From the NCBI GenBank assembly GCA_015655015.1, contig JAATFV010000004.1:1-56703 (forward strand): 56,703 bases of DNA, read 5' to 3'. The notes below the pieces were generated by a model. It did no database searches, was not told where the DNA came from, and was given only the letters and a program-made list of their open reading frames with translations. Positions 52,622 to 56,703 of the stretch are shown one piece after another. Origin of the DNA: Chitinophagales bacterium (GTDB lineage Bacteria > Bacteroidota > Bacteroidia > Chitinophagales > Chitinophagaceae). The first letter of the stretch is position 1, and each line of letters begins with the position of its first letter. Both the position numbers and the translations under genes were made by a program.

Positions 52622-52717
52622 TCTGTATTCCTTGTTACCGAAATCTATGTACTGGTTGTTACCAAAACCATTGTACTCCTGATTACGAAAAACTCTGCAC
52701 TTCTATTTACCGACTAC
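52622..52717 (-). repeat. 4 x 24-bp terminal repeats of the IS21 end
   Basis: On the minus strand four adjacent 24-mers run from 52717 down to 52622, sharing the core GGTAACAA or CGTAATCA and a GTACA-type end; copies 3 and 4 are closest (GGTTTTGGTAACAACCAGTA and GATTTCGGTAACAAGGAATA). Multiple transposase-binding repeats at the ends are known for IS21 elements. Confidence 0.75.
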
Positions 52718-53906
52718 ACTCCAATACAACCGGGTCGTCGGGGGCCGATAACGTATCACCGGAACGGATTTCTTTTGCACCCAGCATCGCGCCGATATCA
52801 CCTGCTTCCAATTGCTCCACGGCCTCATACTTGTCGGACATGACCCGCAACAGACGGTTGATGCGTACTTTCTTACCGGTGCGGCTGTTCCACAAGGTAT
52901 CTCCGGCACGAAGCGTACCGGCATATACCCTGGTCAGACTTAGTTTACCGGTATAGTCGTTTGTCAGGATCTTGAACACGAGCCCTGCGAAAGGGCTTTC
53001 CTTCCTGGTGGCTATTTCCACTTCCTGTTCTGTATCCGGTTTTGTTCCTGTCACAAATGGTATGTCCTCCGGGGCCGGCAGGTATAATACAGCGGCATCC
53101 AGCAGCGGCTGTAATCCTTTATTCCGGTAAGCGGCGCCGCATACTACCGGTATGAGTGTCCTGGCTATAGTTGCCTTCCGAAGCGGGTCCAGGATATTTT
53201 CGACGGTGATGCCTGAAGGATCCCTGATATACTGGTCAAAAAATGTTTCGTCTACCAGGGCTAATTCTTCCAATAACTGCCGGCGTGCCTCTTCAGCGGC
53301 CGGGAGCAAAACTGGCGGAATTACTGTCGCCGTATAGGTTTTTCCGTCCTGCCTATCCCATAACAGGGCTTGCCTGGTGATTAGGTCTATGACACCTTTA
53401 AAGGCATCTTCCGACCCGATGGGTAACTGAATAGGAACCGCATTCGCCTGAAGTTTTTCCCGGATCTCTTTTACCACGTTTGCAAAGTCAGCGCCTTGCC
53501 GATCCATCTTGTTGATCAGGATGATCCGGGGCACCTGATACCGGTCAGCCTGGTGCCATACCGTTTCAGACTGCGACTGGACGCCTGATTTCGCACAGAA
53601 TACGGCTATCGCTCCATCCAATACACGCAATGACCGTTCTACCTCCGCTGTGAAATCCACATGCCCGGGCGTGTCGATGATAGTGATCGTATACTGATTA
53701 TCGGCATAATTCCAATAGGTAGTGATGGAAGCCGAAGAGATCGTGATGCCTCTTTGCTCTTCCTGTGGATCAGTGTCCATCATGGTATTGCCTTCATCGA
53801 CGTTACCTAATTGATGCGTGAGGCCGGTATAATAAAGAATTCGTTCGGTAACAGTTGTTTTGCCGGCGTCTACATGCGCCATGATGCCTATATTTCTGCG
53901 TTTCAT
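52707..53906 (-). pseudogene. EF-G paralogue truncated by IS21 end
   Basis: 399 codons remain from the ATG at 53906 (MKRRNIGIMAHVDAGKTT); the frame opens 22 codons earlier but the family starts here. G1 AHVDAGKTT, G3 DTPGHVD and G4 NKMD are present. Domain II (about 305-390, FAGLVFKILTNDYTGKLSL) is nearly complete, then the frame runs into the IS21 end and stops (ECSR). EF-G is normally about 690-700 aa, so domains III-V are lost and the product cannot translocate. Not next to rpsL/rpsG, so it is probably an accessory paralogue rather than the housekeeping copy. It was transcribed from a strong promoter near 54300. Confidence 0.85.
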
Positions 53907-53937
53907 AAATTGTCTGTTGTGAAAAATTGAATAAAAA

Positions 53938-53962
53938 AACCTCCCGGTTATAAGGGGAGGTT
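53938..53962 (-). terminator. Terminator/attenuator hairpin 30 bp upstream of the EF-G start
   Basis: On the minus strand AACCTCCC and GGGAGGTT form an 8-bp stem with a 9-nt loop, followed by a run of T (A-run 53933-53939 on plus). It lies between a consensus promoter and the EF-G start codon. Confidence 0.75.
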
Positions 53963-54295
53963 GCAGCAACATGCCGATCTACCTGCCCTTATGGGGTGAA
54001 GACACTGATACATATTTTGAGAATGCGAGGCATGTTGAGATGTTTGTTTTGATTGATGGATTGTTATTATCCGGGGAGACAAATCAAAAAGGCACCTTCC
54101 GTGAAGAGGCCTGTATACTATTGAAAAATAGAAGATTAACCTCTTGCAGACGGGAATGGAGTTGCCTCCCCGTGTTTAATAAAGACGATGTGCGTACTGG
54201 CAATGACTGCGCTGATGGCAGATTTTGCCGGTGTACATGGACGATATGTGATGATGGTGGGCATTTTGAGTTGCTAGTCCGGGGATTAGCGGATG
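53963..54295 (-). ncRNA. Candidate 5' leader or small RNA ahead of EF-G paralogue
   Basis: The promoter at 54296-54326 and the hairpin at 53938-53962 bound a ~340-nt transcript on the minus strand. A 42-codon ORF starts 25 nt after the predicted start (54264-54136, MPTIITYRPCTPAK). It could be a leader peptide, or the RNA may be untranslated. A 125-codon plus-strand ORF (53971-54348) overlaps it and looks like a shadow or an unrelated open frame; I cannot support it. No known RNA family is recognised, and nothing is visible in 54349-54464 apart from the HNH gene leader. Confidence 0.4.
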
Positions 54296-54326
54296 CAAAG
54301 GTAGAGAAAAAATGGGAAATGACAAA
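54296..54326 (-). promoter_or_regulatory. Consensus Bacteroidota promoter (TTTG-N19-TACCTTTG)
   Basis: On the minus strand TTTG at 54326-54323 is followed after 19 bp by TACCTTTG at 54303-54296, the full -33/-7 consensus of Bacteroidota. It is the best-matched promoter in the window and points at the leader region and EF-G paralogue. Confidence 0.75.
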
Positions 54327-54464
54327 TCGAGGTGTTTTTCGTATGTAGGGCAGGCTTTGTAAGTGGTTAAGTGCGGAATGATACTTTGGTGATTTTTTCT
54401 CTTTAAATTAGCCTTAACGTTACTTTTTACAGAATGTCTTTTGCAATTTTAAACCTAAAGTTCT

Positions 54465-55640
54465 ATGTTCCAACCCAATCATCCCTACTTTAAAAAGGAT
54501 ATCTACGATATTCTAAAAGTTCCTAAAGTAGAACAAAGAGGCGCCTGGGATACCGGCTATCGAAAATATAAAGATGCTATATACATCTTTTCCAATATCG
54601 GGGTTGCCGGTAGGAGCGGCCATGACTATGATAATCATTGGCATAATTCGGAGTTAGTCTGGTACGCAAAAAATAAGGCAAAAATTCACCAGCCATTAAT
54701 TCAAGAAATGTTGGATTCTAATACCCGAGTCCACATTTTTGTAAGAGAAGATAACAGAGAGGCATTTATTTACAAAGGAATTGGGAAAGCAAAAAATCAT
54801 ACTGATTCTCCTCCCATAATGATAACCTGGGCATTGGAAAGCGCCTATTTTATAGATCCTACAAATGCATGGGCCCGGGCTCGTCTGTCAGCCAAATCAT
54901 TGTTAGATTCAGGAGCGAGCTATTATTCTCCGAAGAATGAAAATGAGTATAAAATTATTCGCGTTGGGGAAAAAGAGATTGATATAAAACGAGTAGGCGC
55001 CCAATCTAAAGCTATTACAGCATTAACTGAGTATGTATTCAATACAGCTATTACAAGAATAAATGGATCTAACGGTACTCTGGTGATGGGATCACTCCAT
55101 CGTGAGGTCGCCATTGAAACTACTATCGTTGAGCTTATCCCTTGTTTGGATTGGGATGAGAATTCTGATCATATTGAGGTAGTTGGGGATTTTTTCTACG
55201 AAACAAATCAGCAGCGTACAATGCCGAAAATCAAGGAGGCTTCCAATGATGAGGAAAAAAAGAGGCTTAATGCTCAACTTAGAGTTAGACGGGGTCAGAA
55301 TAAACTAAGAGAGAATCTTTTTATATTATATTCAGGGAAATGTTGCATATCCGGAGTTGAAATTAAGGATACCTTACATGCGTGTCATCTGATTGCTCAT
55401 GCCGAATCGGGAAATAACAATAGTACTAATGCGCTTCTGCTAAGATCGGATATTCATGATTTGTTTGATGCCAATTTAATTGGGATTAATCCAGATGGTT
55501 TAAAGATTTCGATAAAGAAGCCTTTGCTAGAAACCGAATATGGCGAATTTAATGGGAAACTTCTTGCAGGGAGAGTTGACAATATAACACCGGATATTAA
55601 CGCGTTAAATAGAAGATGGGAAATTTTTAGGAAGGTGTAA
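54465..55640 (+). CDS. HNH endonuclease with DUF3427-like N-terminal domain
   Basis: 391 aa. The N-terminal part (about 1-120) has KKDIYDILKVP and HDYDNHW, then HIFVRED and FIYKGIGKA, resembling DUF3427-like domains fused to restriction-type proteins. The C-terminal HNH domain (about 280-365) shows RVRRGQNKLRENL, KCCISGVEIKDTLHACHLIA and NALLLRSDIHDLFDANLIGI. The CxxxG, HACH and IHDLFD elements fit HNH_2-type nucleases, so it should be catalytically active. Role: a probable restriction or defence nuclease in the cytosol. It stands alone and lies downstream of a T-rich region without a clear TAnnTTTG box. Confidence 0.87.
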   Translation: MFQPNHPYFKKDIYDILKVPKVEQRGAWDTGYRKYKDAIYIFSNIGVAGRSGHDYDNHWHNSELVWYAKNKAKIHQPLIQEMLDSNTRVHIFVREDNREAFIYKGIGKAKNHTDSPPIMITWALESAYFIDPTNAWARARLSAKSLLDSGASYYSPKNENEYKIIRVGEKEIDIKRVGAQSKAITALTEYVFNTAITRINGSNGTLVMGSLHREVAIETTIVELIPCLDWDENSDHIEVVGDFFYETNQQRTMPKIKEASNDEEKKRLNAQLRVRRGQNKLRENLFILYSGKCCISGVEIKDTLHACHLIAHAESGNNNSTNALLLRSDIHDLFDANLIGINPDGLKISIKKPLLETEYGEFNGKLLAGRVDNITPDINALNRRWEIFRKV

Positions 55641-55717
55641 TGCGGGAATAAATCAACTATTTAGATAAGCATATTTCTTATTAGTTCATATACTGAGATA
55701 TTGGTTCTTTATTAAAA

Positions 55718-56210
55718 ATTAGCGAAAATGCAGTCAATAGCCTAAATCTTCTATTAAATTGAAATGTAATGGCGCTCATGAGGTAAGCGTTTTAAGGTAT
55801 TCAGCTGGCACAGCCTGGTATAACCTGATCCCTTTGACTTCTGCAAGTAGCACACCGGACCACTCTTTGCCAGCCGGCGGCTGCATGGCAATAAACCCTG
55901 ACTTCTGCGGCTCCTCATTTTTGGAACGCTGGCGCTTACGGGCGCTGTAAAAGGCACCTTCACTGATCTGATGTTTCCGGCAAAAATCTTTGGCTGATAT
56001 CCCCTGGCTTTTATCGTATTCCCTGAGCAGTTGGGCCATTTCCTGGCGGGTACGCTTACTCTTGATTGATTTAGGCTCTGTTTGTTCCATTTGCTGCTGA
56101 ATTTAGACATGAACAGCAAAGGTAACAGGGACTTAAAATATTCAGTCATGGGGTCCGTTGGAGGTTTAAGGTAATGATACCTGTGAAACGTTATGAGTGT
56201 TTTCGCTAAT
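55718..56210 (-). mobile_element. Possible mini-IS66 (tnpA only, short inverted repeats)
   Basis: ATTAGCGAAAA at 55718-55728 and its exact inverse TTTTCGCTAAT at 56200-56210 frame a lone IS66-type tnpA. The 493-bp unit has no tnpB or tnpC. No direct repeat of 8 bp flanks it. The repeats could be coincidence, so the element boundary is tentative. Confidence 0.35.
55776..56090 (-). CDS. tnpA: IS66-family accessory protein TnpA
   Basis: 104 aa. TRQEMAQLLREYDKSQGISA and FCRKHQISEGAFYSARKRQ form the N-terminal helix-turn-helix of IS66 TnpA; the short C-terminal half (GVLLAEVKGIRLYQAVPAEY) is as in the family. IS66 elements normally have tnpA, tnpB and tnpC; neither partner follows here, so the element is incomplete and non-autonomous. 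The frame opens earlier at 56149 in another phase only. Confidence 0.85.
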   Translation of the reverse strand: MEQTEPKSIKSKRTRQEMAQLLREYDKSQGISAKDFCRKHQISEGAFYSARKRQRSKNEEPQKSGFIAMQPPAGKEWSGVLLAEVKGIRLYQAVPAEYLKTLTS

Positions 56211-56416
56211 CAAGGATCGGGCAAAGCAATATGCGGCAAACTGATGCCCAATTTATAAAATTCAATATACTCTTCGATATTTCTACTAAAGAAAGTTCCC
56301 TTGTCTATTTCTGCAGCACAATCCTGGTGAGAATAAATGATCAGCCCCTTGATTAATTTTTCATGCGATACTCCAAGTCGATTATATACACTTTTTAATC
56401 TTGTATATCCTGCCAA
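56210..56416 (-). pseudogene. Fragment of unrecognised protein between hsdR remnant and IS66
   Basis: About 66 codons without ATG, starting in frame with TTG: LGVSHEKLIKGLIIYSHQDC, then FFSRNIEEYIEFYKLGISLP. It overlaps the hsdR fragment by 22 bp and stops at the IS66-side repeat. I do not recognise the family. The GLIIYSHQDC segment looks like a core beta-strand of a nucleotide- or nuclease-like fold, but no function is claimed. Confidence 0.35.
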
Positions 56417-56580
56417 CTGCCTTTTATCGCCTCGATAAAAACCAAAGGCATTCCGTTGATCAGTACAGTAATATCCGGCCTGAATTCTTCATCTCCATTC
56501 TTGCAAGTGAGTTCGGTGGTAACGTGAAAACTGTTGCTTTTAAAATCTTTAAAATCGATCAGCTTTATGGTGTACCCCAT
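56395..56580 (-). pseudogene. hsdR: Type I restriction HsdR N-terminal fragment
   Basis: 61 codons from an ATG at 56580. The piece IKLIDFKDFKSNSFHVTTEL then FRPDITVLINGMPLVFIEAI matches the HsdR N-terminal nuclease domain, whose PD...ExK motif (RPDITVL and VFIE) is partly visible. HsdR proteins have about 80 residues before this segment and about 900 after it; both are missing. The frame ends just after FIEAIKG, where K of ExK would come. Confidence 0.75.
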
Positions 56581-56620
56581 TGTTAGGACAGGAAGTCGGG
56601 TGAACTAAGATAGTTTCGGT

Positions 56621-56691
56621 GCTTCGGGAATAGGTGATTCCCGCAGCATTTGCTCATAGGTGGCTCCTGTCGAATCACCTATTCCTGAAGC
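56621..56691. repeat. 20-bp inverted repeat with 31-nt spacer at window end
   Basis: GCTTCGGGAATAGGTGATTC (56621-56640) and GAATCACCTATTCCTGAAGC (56672-56691) pair with one G-T mismatch. No T-run follows on either strand, so it is a weak terminator. Function unknown; it may be a mobile-element end or a protein-binding site. Confidence 0.75.
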
Positions 56692-56703
56692 GCAAGCCCC
56701 CGG

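Larger units (their letters stand above)
52426..52718 (+). mobile_element. Remnant right end of an IS21-family element
   Basis: It consists of the 3' end of istB (52432-52611) and a terminal array ending in ...ACA at 52718 (TGTA... read from the other strand). No istA, no left end and most of istB are absent. The right end sits inside an EF-G paralogue gene, so it marks the insertion point. Confidence 0.75.

Noticed and set aside
53971..54348. 125-codon plus-strand ORF
   Set aside because: It starts inside the terminator hairpin region and opposes a consensus promoter; no recognisable protein features.
1..56703. CRISPR array, tRNA or rRNA
   Set aside because: No regularly spaced 25-40 bp repeats with unique spacers, and no cloverleaf-type or conserved rRNA sequence was noticed; short tRNAs could be overlooked by eye.

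Overview
The window reads as a chromosome segment of a Bacteroidota bacterium, most likely of the Chitinophagaceae type. Two lines of evidence support this. It carries two complete ECF sigma / FecR anti-sigma / SusC / SusD uptake loci, Gld-type ABC transporter genes, a TonB with a proline-rich linker and TlpA/DUF4369 thioredoxins. Several promoters also match the Bacteroidota -7 box TAnnTTTG, one of them with TTTG 19 bp upstream. The genus cannot be fixed without a database.

Layout. 1-8.2 kb: the 3' end of a GldG-like gene, a promoter-plus-terminator unit that may encode a ~100-nt RNA, a degenerate NUMOD4/HNH-type protein, TonB, a flavodoxin, a ChaA-type Ca2+/H+ antiporter, an AraC regulator and a short-chain dehydrogenase. 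8.2-17.9 kb (+): sigma, FecR, SusC, SusD and two tandem TlpA-like thioredoxins. 18.0-28.3 kb (-): a convergent second locus of sigma, FecR, SusC and SusD, followed at about 25-bp spacing by a GldA-like ATPase and a fused GldF-GldG permease. A strong hairpin separates the two convergent operons. The STN domains at the N-termini of both SusC proteins fit trans-envelope signalling (SusC-FecR-sigma).

28.4-45.4 kb: a more AT-rich defence island, all on the minus strand. It holds a five-gene, tightly coupled type III-like restriction-modification cassette (60-aa ORF, PLD/SNF2 helicase, DUF4391, Mod, Res), then a four-gene Wadjet/MksBEFG-like anti-plasmid operon (JetA-B-C-D), with a second NUMOD4/NUMOD1 protein just upstream of jetA.

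45.4-56.7 kb: an accessory tail dense in broken genes. It contains a short protein of an unnamed family, a membrane LytTR regulator divergent from a cytochrome P460-type dihaem protein and a lipoprotein, a GIY-YIG remnant, an AbiEi/AbiEii pair decayed in both genes, an apparently intact Fic protein with an AbiEi-like N-terminus, and an IS21 remnant with a 4 x 24-bp terminal array. That IS21 end interrupts an EF-G paralogue. Next come an intact HNH endonuclease, a lone IS66 tnpA framed by short inverted repeats, an HsdR fragment, and a long inverted repeat at the edge. Further remnants (GDPD, DEDDh exonuclease, HigA) lie in the intergenic gaps, so the region looks like one of repeated gain and decay of accessory genes.

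I saw no tRNA, rRNA or CRISPR array. All family names rest on motif recognition from translations, not on database searches.
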